A DNA stretch of 64,000 nt, taken from contig JAKUHH010000389.1 in assembly GCA_022701365.1 (NCBI GenBank), positions 310,001 through 374,000 of the forward strand, in the 5' to 3' direction. The notes below the pieces were generated by a model. It was given only the letters and a program-made list of their open reading frames with translations. It was not told where the DNA came from and searched no databases. The position numbers and the translations under genes are program-made. Below, piece by piece: positions 11,760 through 22,247 of the stretch. Position 1 is the stretch's first letter, and each line of letters begins with the position of its first letter. Source of the DNA: Mycocentrospora acerina. Lineage: Eukaryota; Ascomycota; Dothideomycetes; Pleosporales.

Positions 11760-12400
11760 CTACGCCTCCTTCAGCCTATCCTCAATCTCCTCCAAATCCT
11801 CAGCGGTATCAATCTCAATGATGCGATTCACCTCGGCTGTGTTGCGCATGAGTTCTTTGGCACCCGCATACAGCATCTTGACCTCGTTGTTACACGTCAC
11901 AGGCAGATAATACAGCATGACATAGGGCACACTTAGCCTTCCAGAATCCTGTTCCCCGCCAGTCAGCTAACCGCACTGCCCCACCTCTCAAACAGCCCCC
12001 TCTCGGAGACATTGAGATGACAACATACAAGCGTTAATGGATAACTCAGCAGCACAAATCTTGGCGCGTGCTCTGGTAGCTCGTCTGCCAGGCTCTGCAC
12101 ATCGGTGTAGACGTCGTCGTCCACGGGCCGAATTTCCAGTGTCTTCTTGTCGATTTCGTCTGCGCGGGGCAAATCAGCCCCGTGCGCGGGGGAGGGATAG
12201 GCGCATATCTGTACAGATGACTGCCTGAGGGTCTTTGGCGCGCGATGTGCCCAGGCGGAACTTGCGCAGCTTGGTTTGCGTTGCGGAGGAGAAGGTATAG
12301 AGTCGAGATTCAGAGGACTGGTAGGTGCGTGTTAGTATGTGGACAGGGTTGTCGGTGGAACAGGGGAGTGGAGAAAAAAGGGGGAGGGGATGCTTGCCAT
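11760..12400 (-). CDS. AIM7: Glia maturation factor (ADF-homology protein, Arp2/3 debranching)
   Basis: Minus-strand exons 12398-12400 (ATG only), 12215-12317, 12029-12159 and 11760-11948 give 141 residues, the usual GMF length. The product begins MSSESRLYTFS, contains RKFRLGTSRAKDPQAVIYEIDKK-type ADF-homology sequence and YVMLYYLPVTCNNEVKMLYAG, and ends in an acidic helix. GMF binds the Arp2/3 complex and dismantles branched actin at patches. The two inner introns are GT-AG. The first intron (12318-12397) appears to use a GC donor directly after the start codon (ATG then gcaagc), because no GT-compatible in-frame start lies upstream of the first homologous residue. Divergent from the CinA-like gene, 264 bp apart. 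Confidence 0.88.
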
Positions 12401-12664
12401 GATGACGGTGGGAAAATTGCAGCTCTGATTACTTGCAAGAGAGTTTGTAAGTCGTTTCGCTATCAACGATGGTGTAGGGCTGAAAGCTTAGAGGGGGGGA
12501 GGATAGCGGGGGCATCGGCGCGGTGGCTTGAAGGGACGCTAGTATTATGGACTAGCACGACACGTCGAGGTTGAGACTCATGCCACTCCTTCTCCTTCCT
12601 GCACCTAGAGATTCATACACCTGTGATTGGATTTACGTTTGCATTCTTCGACCAAGAAAATTCC

Positions 12665-13811
12665 ATGTTCAGACGCATCAGCCAGGTCGCTAGCCATCTT
12701 TCACGCCCACTACCAAACTACGCCCGTGCAAGCCGAGCGTGGTCGATAACGTCATCAGTCATGGCGACAACGCAGCAAAAGGGATTGATTCACACGGCAG
12801 CGTGTTTAATCATTGGAGATGAGGTGCTGGGGGGCAAGGTAAGTTTTTAAATTAGGTGTGCTTTCGAGTCAGGAGGATGGCGCGGCTGACTGCTTTTGAT
12901 AGACGGTTGATACCAATTCGGTAAGCTATCCCATAAAACCGAAATTGCCCAATCATTCGATATCACTGCTAACAAACACAGGCCTATTTTGCCAAATTTT
13001 GCTTCAGTTTGGGCATCAATCTGCGCCGTGTAGAGGTCATTGCGGATGATGAAGGCGAAATTATCGAGGCGGTAAGACGAATGTCTAAGAGCTATGATAT
13101 GGTGGTCACCTCGGGAGGAATTGGACCCACGTGAGTGGGCTCATCTACGCACTACACGGCAACTGCTGATATCATGGGCGCTCCAGACATGACGATATTA
13201 CTTATCAGTCGATAGCCCGGGCGTTTGGTCTGCCACTGAAGTTGCACGATGGAGCGTTTGAGCGCATGAAGCGTCTTTCCAAGCCGCACAAGTCGCAGCC
13301 AAACTTTGACTGGAACGTGCCATCTGCAGCGCTCACAGCCAAACTGCGCATGGTGGAGCTGCCCATTGACGAGTCCGTGCCTGATGAGGATCAGGTCATT
13401 TTTGTCAATGATACTCTCTGGGTGCCGGTCAGTTGTGTCAATGGCAACATTCACATTCTGCCTGGTGTGCCGAGGCTGTTTGAGGCCATGCTGGACGGAC
13501 TAAAGCCCCGCATTCTGCCACGGCTGACGGACCCAGAGGGCAAAAGGGTGCTACGAATTCTGATTTCAACACCCTTGGCTGAGAGTGCAGTTGCGGGGTA
13601 TCTGACTGAGCTGGCAGCCAAGGCAGAGCCCAAGGGCGTCAAGGTAGGCAGCTATCCGCGCTGGGGTAAGGACCACAACACGGTGACGCTCGTTGGTCGC
13701 GACCGCGAGTTCATGGAGAGTCTTGTGCCTGAGGTGGAGGCGGCGGTTCAGGGGCGGCGCGTAGCGGTCGAAGGAGAGGACGACGGAAACACGTCTGACA
13801 AGGACACATAG
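12665..13811 (+). CDS. CinA/MoCF-type molybdopterin-binding-domain protein
   Basis: Exons 12665-12838, 12903-12920, 12982-13130 and 13187-13811 give 321 residues. The second exon is only 18 nt (TVDTNS). The core AACLIIGDEVLGGKTVDTNSAYF-like start and VTSGGIGPTHDDITY motif identify the MoCF/CinA N-terminal fold. Bacterial CinA and the N-terminal half of animal FLAD1 share it, where it is linked to hydrolysis of FAD or ADP-ribose-type compounds. This protein has the single domain without a deamidase or FAD-synthase part. The first 32 residues are Arg/Ser-rich without acids, like a mitochondrial presequence; a second Met at 12761 would give a shorter cytosolic form of 289 residues. Exact substrate unknown. 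Confidence 0.88.
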
Positions 13812-13821
13812 CTGGCAAGGT

Positions 13822-13848
13822 GGGGGGAGGGGGAGGGGGAGGGGGAGG
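13822..13848 (+). repeat. G-rich GGGGGA repeat (potential G-quadruplex)
   Basis: Four runs of at least four G separated by single A residues on the plus strand, starting about 10 nt after the CinA-like stop codon. The tract would be in the 3' UTR of that mRNA. Confidence 0.8.
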
Positions 13849-14523
13849 ATGAGGGGAAAGCGTGCGCGCGTAGGCAGACGAGTGAATGCAGGGCAATGTA
13901 CATGTCGCGCTGAAAACGAAGAAGTGACGTTGAAATAGAAGATGCAGGTGGGCTACGGTGGGTGCAGGGCCGGTACATGCTTCTCGAAGGTCTGCAGAAG
14001 GATGCCTGGTCTTGTGGAAGCCGGTATGCCTCGGCATTAGAAAGGGCCGATAACGCAATCGGCAGCAGATTGAGATTGGCATGTAGTTTGCTTTTCACGT
14101 TGCCAATTACTGGGTGTCAGTTCGTGTATAGCCGTGGGAGGCGTAACGGACTCTAGTGCTATCTCGTGGCAGCGAATGCCTGGGCGGTTTGCAGCCGCCC
14201 AGGCCATGTCGCATCAGGTGTGCTCGAGCACGCACCCGCATAGTGCAGATGGTCATGTGAAGGCGGGCGCCATGGGTTGAACGGTGAAGGTTGACGAGGG
14301 CTGTTGCGCAGCACCCGACGCGAACACGACACGGTCTGGCATAGAGACGGGAGCGAGTGGTGTTGCAGGGCGGCCCCTTGACGGACGTCGGCAGCGTGGT
14401 TTGCGCCAGAGCTTGGCTCGATTGGTGGGCCTAGTCGTGGTCGTGGGTGTGGCCCTGGCGCTGGCGCTGGCGGGCAGGTACACAGTACAGTGTGCAGCGC
14501 AGCGATATCACGGGCAATCAATG

Positions 14524-14642
14524 GCAGTGGCAGTAGCAGCAGCAGTAGTGGTAGTAGTGGTCATGGTAGTAGTGGTCGTGGTAGTAGTGGTAGTGGCGAT
14601 GGTGGTAGCAGTGGGCGTAGCGATAGCAGCGATAGCAGTAGG
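14524..14642 (+). repeat. Degenerate GTAGTG/GCAGTA trinucleotide repeat
   Basis: About 120 bp of imperfect GTA, GTG, GCA and GAT triplets. It keeps frames open on both strands, which explains the open frames that cover it. No coding role supported. Confidence 0.8.
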
Positions 14643-15192
14643 TAATATCACCACCACCACCACCAATCCATCGTACCCAGCAGCACCATGCAGCAGCGGG
14701 CGCGTGCAGGCTCGCTCGGCGGCCTGGCCACGCTCGCGGCGTGGAGACGAGTCTGCATCTGCTCGTGGGATGCTTTTCGCTGGAGCGCGCTAGCAAAACA
14801 GTGGAACGGTGGGCACGCGAATCAGCACCCATGCTAGCCCGACCTGCCCCCAGACAAGAGAACTCCTGCCAGCGTCTTTGGCTTTCCGTCCCTGCCCTGA
14901 TATCGTCAACGACCGCCCTCCTGCCCTGCGAGCTCCCACTTCACCTTCTGCTCTGTGCCGTCTCGCCGCTTTGCCACTCGTGCCCGCCGTGCCCGCCGTC
15001 CCTGCGCCTTCTGCTCGCCGCGCCGCGCCTGCCAACCCCCTTGATCGCCGCCCCAAGACCCTGGCCGCACTCTCCTCGCCTGCCGCTTCCCAATTGCTTC
15101 ATCAGCGCATCTCGGCCCCCGACACGCTCCGCTCGCGCCCTCACGTCGCATACATCTAGCACCATCGTCTGCTGCATCCACACACATCCACA

Positions 15193-16006
15193 ATGGCTTC
15201 CAAGGTGCGTGTCGCGCGCCCTCGTGCTCGCTGCGCCTGCTAATCCGCGCCAGTTTCTCCGAGAGTACAAGCTGGTCGTCGTCGGCGGCGGAGGCGTGGG
15301 AAAGTCGTGTTTGACTATCCAGCTGATCCAAAGTCACTTTGTTGACGAGTATGACCCAACCATTGAGGGTAAGTCACCGCCGCTGCTGCCCTTTGGGCTT
15401 CGCCGCCTGCCCACGCGCTAACACACCGCCCAGACTCATACCGCAAGCAGTGTGTCATTGACGATGAGGTCGCCCTGCTCGACGTGCTCGACACAGCCGG
15501 CCAAGAAGAGTACTCGGCCATGCGCGAGCAGTACATGCGGACTGGCGAGGGTTTCCTGCTCGTCTACTCGATAACCGACCGCCAGAGCTTCGAGGAGATT
15601 ATGACATTCCAGCAACAGATTCTGCGCGTCAAGGACAAGGACTATTTCCCCATGATTGTCGTCGGCAACAAGTGCGATTTGGACGGCGAGAGGCAGGTGT
15701 CTACACAAGGTGCGTTGCCACATTCTTCCGTCTGAAATCTACTAGTTTCATCACGCTAACACCCAATTAGAGGGCCAGGAACTCGCAAAGAACTTTGGCT
15801 GCAAGTTCATCGAGACATCAGCAAAATCGCGCATCAACGTCGACAACGCCTTTTACGACATTGTACGGGAGATCCGCAGATATAACAAGGAAATGTCATC
15901 ATACTCTGGAGCGCCTGGTGCAAGTGGCCAGGGCACCAATGGTGTTGCCAAGATGGGCGTCGAAGAGGAGTCAAACGACAAGGGCTGCTGTTGCACAGTA
16001 ATGTAA
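15193..16006 (+). CDS. RAS1: Ras GTPase
   Basis: Exons 15193-15204 (MASK), 15254-15368, 15434-15709 and 15771-16006 encode 212 residues. All small-GTPase boxes are present: the P-loop GGGGVGKS, the effector region DEYDPTIEDSY, DTAGQEEYSAM, GNKCDL and ETSAK. The C-terminus is a hypervariable Gly/Ser-rich stretch followed by a cysteine cluster and the CaaX box CTVM, so farnesylation and palmitoylation at the plasma membrane are expected. The effector loop is canonical Ras, not Rap or Rho. In filamentous fungi this protein controls polarised growth, conidiation and cAMP signalling. The first exon encodes only four residues, a common arrangement in fungal ras genes. Its sequence does not show whether paralogues exist elsewhere. 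Confidence 0.97.
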
Positions 16007-16913
16007 GAGAGAGGAAGATTTGAGCTGTTGTTGTCTTGTTGATCTGTTGTCATTGTCGTCGTCGTTGTCGTCGCGCATGTCGTCGCGAAAGAGAAGATAC
16101 CTACCTAGCCAATTCCTCCCCGGCTGCCGAGGTGTTGGCGTGGTTGCCAGAGGGAAAGATGCGATACCCTTTGCACACATTGTACGTTCAACGTTTGCTT
16201 GAGGGTCTACTTTACCCTAGGTCTGGCCACCACTTCGCTTTGGCTCTTTCCTTTTTTGGGGTTTGCGTTTGGGGGTTTTTTCTTAGGTGTTGAGATGTGG
16301 GTTGTCGTTCTGCTTGGCGCTTTTTTACGGAAAGTGAAGTTGATTTGGAATCAACCATTTTTGTCAAGAGCGGCGCAGTCCGCTTCTTATTATCTAGACT
16401 GATTTTTACTTTCTTGTCTCACTCTACATTTTTTTCTCTGTCTCTCTCATGCCCGTTTTATTTTTTATAGTTTACACGTTTATATCTTTCTTTCTTTTTT
16501 TCCTATTTTTTGGTACTATTCTGTATACACCCTTTTTTTGTTTCCTATGATACGGTGGCGACGGACAGGCGGACAAGCAGACAAACGGACAGACGGACGG
16601 ATGGACAAACCTGGAGAGAGAGATGGTGGGGGGAGGAAGAGAAAGGCGACCAAAATCTCCAGCTGCATCACCACCATTACCAATCTTGCTTGGCACATAC
16701 TCTACGTCTTTTTTTATTTGTTAGGAAATAGGTAGACATGTGGCATGTGCAATTGTGGTAAAAAATGTTAATTGTTTTTCTTTTCTTTTTGCTACCTTTT
16801 TTACATCTTTTTGTTTCTTTTTTTTTCCTCCTCACTCTTTCCGAATATTCTTCCCTGTTGCTTCTACTAGTGCTGCTGTGCTTGCTGCTTGCTGTTGTGC
16901 CTGGCTGGTGCTA

Positions 16914-16976
16914 TCTATCTATCTATTGCACCGTTTTGTCATGTCTACCTACCTACCTACCTACTCTATCTCATTA

Positions 16977-17001
<25 letters not shown>
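16914..17001 (+). repeat. Tetranucleotide and CT microsatellites
   Basis: Consecutive short arrays of CTAT, then TACC, then CT and again CTAT. A separate CT run lies at 17076-17096. Polypyrimidine arrays of this kind are usual in fungal intergenic DNA. Confidence 0.8.
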
Positions 17002-17007
<6 letters not shown>

Positions 17008-17559
17008 CTTATGTGGTAAAGCTTATTTTAGAATCATGTCCCCCTACTATGAAACCCTAATCTAGCTATCGTTTCTCTCTCTCTCTCTCTCTCTCTTTAA
17101 ATTTTTTTATTCTATCTTGTTCCTGTTGTTGTCGTTGCCAAAAAAATTGCGTGTTTTGTCGTCGTTACTGCTGTTGCTGTTTTTTTGGATTGTTAAAGGG
17201 TGCTGTGTATGTGTGTATGTGTGAATTGCTGAGTGGGTGAGTGAATAAGTGAATGAATGATGACGTTGTAAAGCAAGTGCAAGTGCAAGGGTAACAGCGG
17301 CACGTCAGGGCACGATGGGACGGGACAGGACGTGACAGGACAGGGCAGGAACATGACACGGCAAGGCAAGGCGAGGCAAAAACCCCCCCTCATGGAGAAG
17401 CCAGGACAAAAAAAAAGCCAAGTTTTTTTCTTTTTCCACATGTACATGTGTAACCCCACAAAATGCATGCAGCCGCATCTTTTTTAAGCCTTTTTTCTTG
17501 GCGCCCGTTTGGGTGATTGGGGAATTAAACGGTCTTCTAGGCCTTTTTTTTGGTGGCGC

Positions 17560-17582
17560 GGGGGACGGGGGACGGGGGACGG
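17560..17582 (+). repeat. GGGGGAC tandem repeat (potential G-quadruplex)
   Basis: Three GGGGG runs spaced by AC plus a further GG. It lies in the convergent RAS/ESA1 intergenic region, followed 40 bp later by four GTGGAT units (17621-17644). Confidence 0.7.
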
Positions 17583-18723
17583 AAAGCGGTAGGTCGATGC
17601 GAGTGTCTGGATTGGGAAATGTGGATGTGGATGTGGATGTGGATTGTTGGGGGATGAGGATTAGTGATACGTGTGCATGAGTGAAGAGTGAGTAGAGTGT
17701 GGAAAGTAGTTTTTTTTTTGTGTTTGGTGTTTGAAGTGGGTTGGGCTAGGCTGAGCTCAACCTCAGCTGAGTGGAGTGGGGTTGGGTTGTGTTGGGTTGG
17801 ACTTGTCTGTCGGGAAGACCTTCCAGACGGGATGGGGTTTGTCTGTGCTTTCTTTCTCATCGGTATGTTTCTCCCTCAGGACTTGCTTTCTTGACGTTTG
17901 TTTTGTGGGCGTCTTATCTACTTGCTGGGCTAGACTGGACTAGATTGAAACTAGATGGAGTGTCATGGGTGTTTGCTGACGAGGAAGCTGATGAGGAGGT
18001 GATGACGTAGATGGGTGTAATGAGGGTGATGTGTTGGCGGTTGTTGAAGTCTAGGGGAGGTGTGAGGGAGACTTGTGGACGAGGTGAAATGCCGTGTAGG
18101 AAACAAATTGAGAGAGATGAAGGGATTCGATGATGGTTTTTCTCTTCACTTTGAGAATTATAGGAGTATCCAACGGCAGTGTCAATGTGTTAATGAGATG
18201 GTTAGGTAGCACTGATAGGCTCGACAGTTAGGTGCGAGTCATATATCGCCGTGTTAAGTGTTCATTACCTTTGTCGATGGGAGGCAGCAGCAGCTGAGCT
18301 ATAATGAATGAAATAATGCGTAAAGGTGACAAAACGGAGCAAGCTGGACAAGCATTTGTAATCAAGACATCCTAAGGTTAACACAAATCTAAAGAATATG
18401 TAGAAAGAGTGCGATTCATGACTAGTAGAACTCTTTCCTTCATTAACTGTATGTGTTTTGGTCAAACCAAATCCATCATCTCCCACTGAGGTGAATAGAC
18501 CATGTGAAGAAGAAGAAGAAGAAGAAAAAAAAAGAAGAAGAAGAGGAAGAAAATCTGGCACAATACTTTCAAATTCGGGGTATAACAAAGACTACACCAA
18601 CACCAACACCAACAACCGTAACCCCATCATATATGAATACAAAATATATAGATTTTACAAGAACCAATCTCCTCGCATAATTGTAAGAATCGATCAATCC
18701 AACAATAACAGCAACAGCAAAAA

Positions 18724-20574
18724 TCACCAATTCCACGTCCTTGATGCCGCAGAAAATACAGGCGGTTTCCAAATCAACCTCTCGGGATCAATACTCCTCT
18801 TCCCCTTGAGCTTCTCTTTGGCCTTTTGCCGATCCCTCTGCGCAATCACCGCATCTGTCAGCATAACAACATGCTGATTCTTGCTGTACCGCAGCATATT
18901 GAGATTTTGTAGTGTATGCAGCACGTCGTTTGTCGTCATGGCAGTCGCCGCACCCAGATCCTCAATGTTTGCTTCTGTGCGGTCGGGCTCCATGAGTAGG
19001 TCGACGAGAATCTCCTGCCAGTATGCGCGGTAGCCTAGGAGTCCGAGATCGGAAAGAGGTTTCTCGGGCGATCCGAGCTTGCCCTCGCGTTTAGAGAGGA
19101 GGTACGAAAAATCGATGAGGAGTTTGCCGAAGCCTTTGCGTTGGTACTGGGGGAGGGTGAGGATACAGGCGACGTTGTAGCCCTCTGCAGACTCTTTTTC
19201 TTTGGAAAAGTAGCCGACGAAATGGCAGCCGTGCTCGTCGCGTGTGCACATGCAGTAGAAGAGGAAGGGGTCAACATCATAGTAGAGGGTTTTGTGGTCG
19301 AGGAAGAGCTTGGAGAGGAGACAGAGATTGCGGCACCAGGTCCGTTGGCGGCGCCCGTCGATTTCGAAAAAGGAGACGTAGTCGTCGCGGTAGATTTCAT
19401 TGCCTGGTGGGTGGAGAAGAGTGCACTTTGTGCGGTGGCGTTCAAACTGTGTCACCTCGCCAAAGTAGGACAGGCAGAATTCGCAAATGTAGACTACGTC
19501 CGAGTCGATAAAGTCGACGGGGTAGGGCGAAAAGTACCAGGGCTCGACCTCGAACTTGCCCATCTGAATCGTTTCTAGGTTGCGTACTCGTGAGATTTCT
19601 GTTTGGTTTTGTGTCATGGACCCTGATGTGCGCAGTTTTTCAATCTCATCTTCACGGGAATAGTTCTGGTCCGGCATAGCTTTGGCTGCTGCAGCAGCAT
19701 CCTGCACATCCACAAGGTCCATCTCCTCATCTTCGGGTTTTGGTGTCGCCCCATCTGTGAGTTCACTGGTGACTAGCAGTTCCGAGTTCTCTTTTCCGCT
19801 CACTCTGGAGGGTCGTGAAGCTTTGCCCTGGACAGACGAAGACTCTGGGGTGCCAGAAATTTCTCGATCTAGCTTACTGCGTGACCGTTTGAGGTTTTTC
19901 TGATCAGACTTGGAAGGCGCCTTGTCCGTTTTGGATGAACCGGCCTTTTTCTTGTCCGTCTTGTCTGGTGGAGGCCATTCGACTTCTCGGGAGAGATCTA
20001 TGCGTTCTGCCTCGATCCATTCATCGAGACGCTTGTTGAACTCCTCGTAGTGCACATAGAATTTGGGCCTGCCCTGGCGAGTTTGTATGGAAAGAACTTC
20101 TGCTTTGCGCTTCTCGCCATCCTTTGGGGAGGGATGTTAGTGAGTGAATGAATGAACAAACGTATGAATGAATAATTAAATGAGAGCGTGATTGATTGAA
20201 AGTGTAGACAAATAGACAGCAAAGAAACAGACAAAAAAAGAACAAAGCAAGAATGACAAGAAAAGTGAGGGTTCAAGATAGATAGATAGACTGATATACG
20301 AGTGAGGAATTTAGGAAATGGGAGTTTTTTGATGTTCTTGTCCAGTCGTGACATGGCATGCATGCCTGCATCGCAAACATCGCGCCGCGTCTCCACGTAC
20401 CTTGTCAACCCATGCCTTGACACCAACCCTGATTGCAACACACAAATATCAGTATGCATTTCCAAAAACTGGTGCATCGCATCGCACATACCTCAGCTGG
20501 GCCAGGGTGGCAAATCCCATTTCCACGGGCACCGGTGTGCCAGAGGGCTCGTGGGAATTCTCACGAGGCGCCAT
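18724..20574 (-). CDS. ESA1: MYST histone acetyltransferase Esa1 (catalytic subunit of NuA4)
   Basis: Minus-strand exons 20492-20574, 20401-20428 and 18724-20121 give 502 residues. The N-terminal chromo-barrel (about residues 20-85) ends in YVHYEEFNKRLDEW. A disordered Lys/Ser/Glu linker follows, then the MYST domain from about residue 220: the C2HC zinc finger (CEFC, then HRTKC), the acetyl-CoA-binding QYQRKGFGKLL, the reactive cysteine in YNVACILTLP and the catalytic glutamate in GSPEKPLSDLG. Esa1/Tip60 acetylates histone H4 and H2A within NuA4 and is normally essential. Domain order and length fit fungal Esa1 rather than Sas2 or Sas3. It shares a 344-bp promoter region with YPT6. Confidence 0.96.
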
Positions 20575-20918
20575 GAGTATGGATTTTCCCCGTATCTTGG
20601 AGTGACTATGGGGACATTAAAATGAATCGCGTCGTGGCCCGTTGCAAGTCGTGATGAAGTCGATGATGGCGTTGGGGGGTTTTCCCTTCTGTCGTTGCGG
20701 CGGCGGCGGCGGCGGCGGCGTTGTCGGCGCAGCAGGAAGGATAAAGGCCCGAGCGTGAACGTTTGGACAAGGACAGCTGGGCAGGGCTTCCGTTGCTGGT
20801 AGGTGCTCTCCTATTCATTCACCGCCCCGCCACGCGACAACTCCCCGCTCATCTTCTATTCTTCCCAGTTCCGCCTCTTTGTCCTGTCCGGAGTTTTGCA
20901 GACACGTCGTAATTCATA
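20575..20918. promoter_or_regulatory. Divergent promoter region of ESA1 and YPT6
   Basis: A 344-bp segment between two start codons. It contains a CGG repeat of about 23 nt at 20698-20720, placed nearly midway. No TATA-like element was obvious. Assignment as a bidirectional promoter follows from gene orientation alone. Confidence 0.55.
20698..20720 (+). repeat. CGG trinucleotide repeat
   Basis: Seven to eight uninterrupted CGG units in the ESA1/YPT6 divergent promoter. Confidence 0.9.
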
Positions 20919-21761
20919 ATGGCGCAATCAGGGTACTCGAATCCGCTGAAGAAGTTCAAGTGAGTGGAATGAGTGGAGCGTGCATGGGGAGCCGGGAGTT
21001 TGCGTGCTGATGCGCTATAGGCTGGTGTTTTTGGGCGAGCAGAGTGGTATGTGGTTTTCCTGCTGGAGAGAGATGGAGGGACACGGGAAGCAGCTAACAG
21101 GGCGCGACAGTGGGCAAAACGTCTCTCATCACACGGTTCATGTACGATTCGTTTGACAACACATACCAAGCGACGATTGGCATCGACTTCCTCAGCAAGG
21201 TGCGCCCGTCAGCGATATGCTTGCCACGGCCGGCCCTAACAAGCCTAGACTATGTACCTCGAAGACCGCACCGTACGCCTCCAGCTCTGGGACACGGCGG
21301 GCCAGGAGCGTTTCCGCTCGCTTATTCCGTCGTACATTCGCGACTCTAGCGTCGCTGTTGTAGTCTACGACATCACGAACAAGAAGACGTTTGAGAATAC
21401 ACGCAAGTGGGTCGACGACGTGCGCGGCGAGCGCGGCAACGACGTTATCATTGTGCTGGTGGGCAACAAGACGGATTTGAACGACAAGCGCGAGGTCACG
21501 ACGGCGCAGGGCGAGGAGGAGGCCAAGAAGAACAACCTGATGTTCATCGAGACAAGTGCAAAGGTGGGGCACAACGTCAAGGCGCTGTTCAAGAGGATTG
21601 CACAGGCGCTGCCGGGGATGGAGGGCGAGGGACAGCAGGGGCAGAGTCAGAGTATGTTTGTCAGAGGCGATGCTATTGCGAGTTGTGCTGACCGGGACAC
21701 AGTGATTGATGTCAACATTAACCCGAGCGCGCCACAAGAGCAGGGTTCCTGCTCATGTTAA
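20919..21761 (+). CDS. YPT6: Rab6-type GTPase Ypt6/Ryh1
   Basis: Exons 20919-20959, 21021-21046, 21111-21199, 21249-21651 and 21703-21761 encode 205 residues. Motifs: P-loop GEQSVGKTS, effector region [34 protein letters not shown] in pieces (switch I ATIGIDF and WDTAGQERF), VGNKTDL, ETSAK, and a C-terminal CSC for double geranylgeranylation. The switch region with SLIPSYIRDSSVAVVVYDI is typical of Rab6. Rab6 proteins steer endosome-to-Golgi and intra-Golgi retrograde vesicles. The last intron (51 nt, GT-AG) is a multiple of three without a stop; splicing it out yields the family-like QSQMIDVNI junction, whereas retention adds 17 residues in the hypervariable tail. Confidence 0.95.
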
Positions 21762-22247
21762 GAGCGGTGAGTGGTGGGTGGTGAGTGGTGAGCGGTGAGG
21801 GGAGGAGTGACGGGGGCGACGAGGGTGACGAGGGCGTAGCATTCATTGGGGACTCGATGTGTGACACGGTCATTGCGAGCAAGGCGTTCTGGGCATCAGT
21901 GGGTTGGTGCATATAGGTAGTCGTTTGAAGGGAGTTGCAATTCGTAGTATACCAACGGGTCCAAGGCACCACGGCCAGATGACGTCAGATGCCACCCACG
22001 GTGCAGAGGTGGTTGCCAGATGCAGGGCAAATGTTTGATTGAGATTGATGCACGCGGCCTCCCACACGTGCCAGGCGAAGCCAGAACGCCGGCCAGCAGC
22101 TCGACGAGATGGATGTAGAGAGAAGCCGAGCTCGGTGTTTTTTACATGTACAAGAGAGTGTTGCAGCGAGCTGCGACTCGGAGGAGGAGGGGGAGGGCTT
22201 CTTGGGACGTGGGCTGCCGTGATGCTTCATAAGACGTAAACGACGGC
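21762..22247. other. Convergent intergenic region YPT6/TOM20
   Basis: About 490 bp with the two 3' UTRs. The first 80 bp are GTGAG/GGTGA-rich repeats of low complexity. No gene recognised. Confidence 0.6.

Larger units (their letters stand above)
13812..15192. other. Intergenic and 5' leader region upstream of RAS
   Basis: About 1.4 kb. It starts with a G-rich tract immediately after the CinA-like stop codon and contains a long GTA/GTG/GCA trinucleotide-like repeat at 14524-14642. From 14830 the plus strand is C-rich and T-rich, typical of a fungal promoter and 5' UTR for RAS. Open frames here (for example 14741-15421) run into the RAS exons in a wrong frame and are not genes. Confidence 0.6.
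16007..18723. other. Long low-complexity region between convergent RAS and ESA1
   Basis: About 2.7 kb that must contain both 3' UTRs. The plus strand between 16220 and 17120 is T-rich and polypyrimidine, with several microsatellites; 17500-18000 is G-rich, including GGGGGAC repeats at 17560-17582 and GTGGAT repeats at 17621-17644. Around 18505-18550 is a GAA-rich purine run. No gene supported. Confidence 0.6.

Noticed and set aside
14741..15421. 226-codon plus-strand open frame
   Set aside because: It overlaps the first RAS exons in another frame and is Pro/Leu/Ser-rich as expected from C-rich leader DNA; RAS exons explain the locus.
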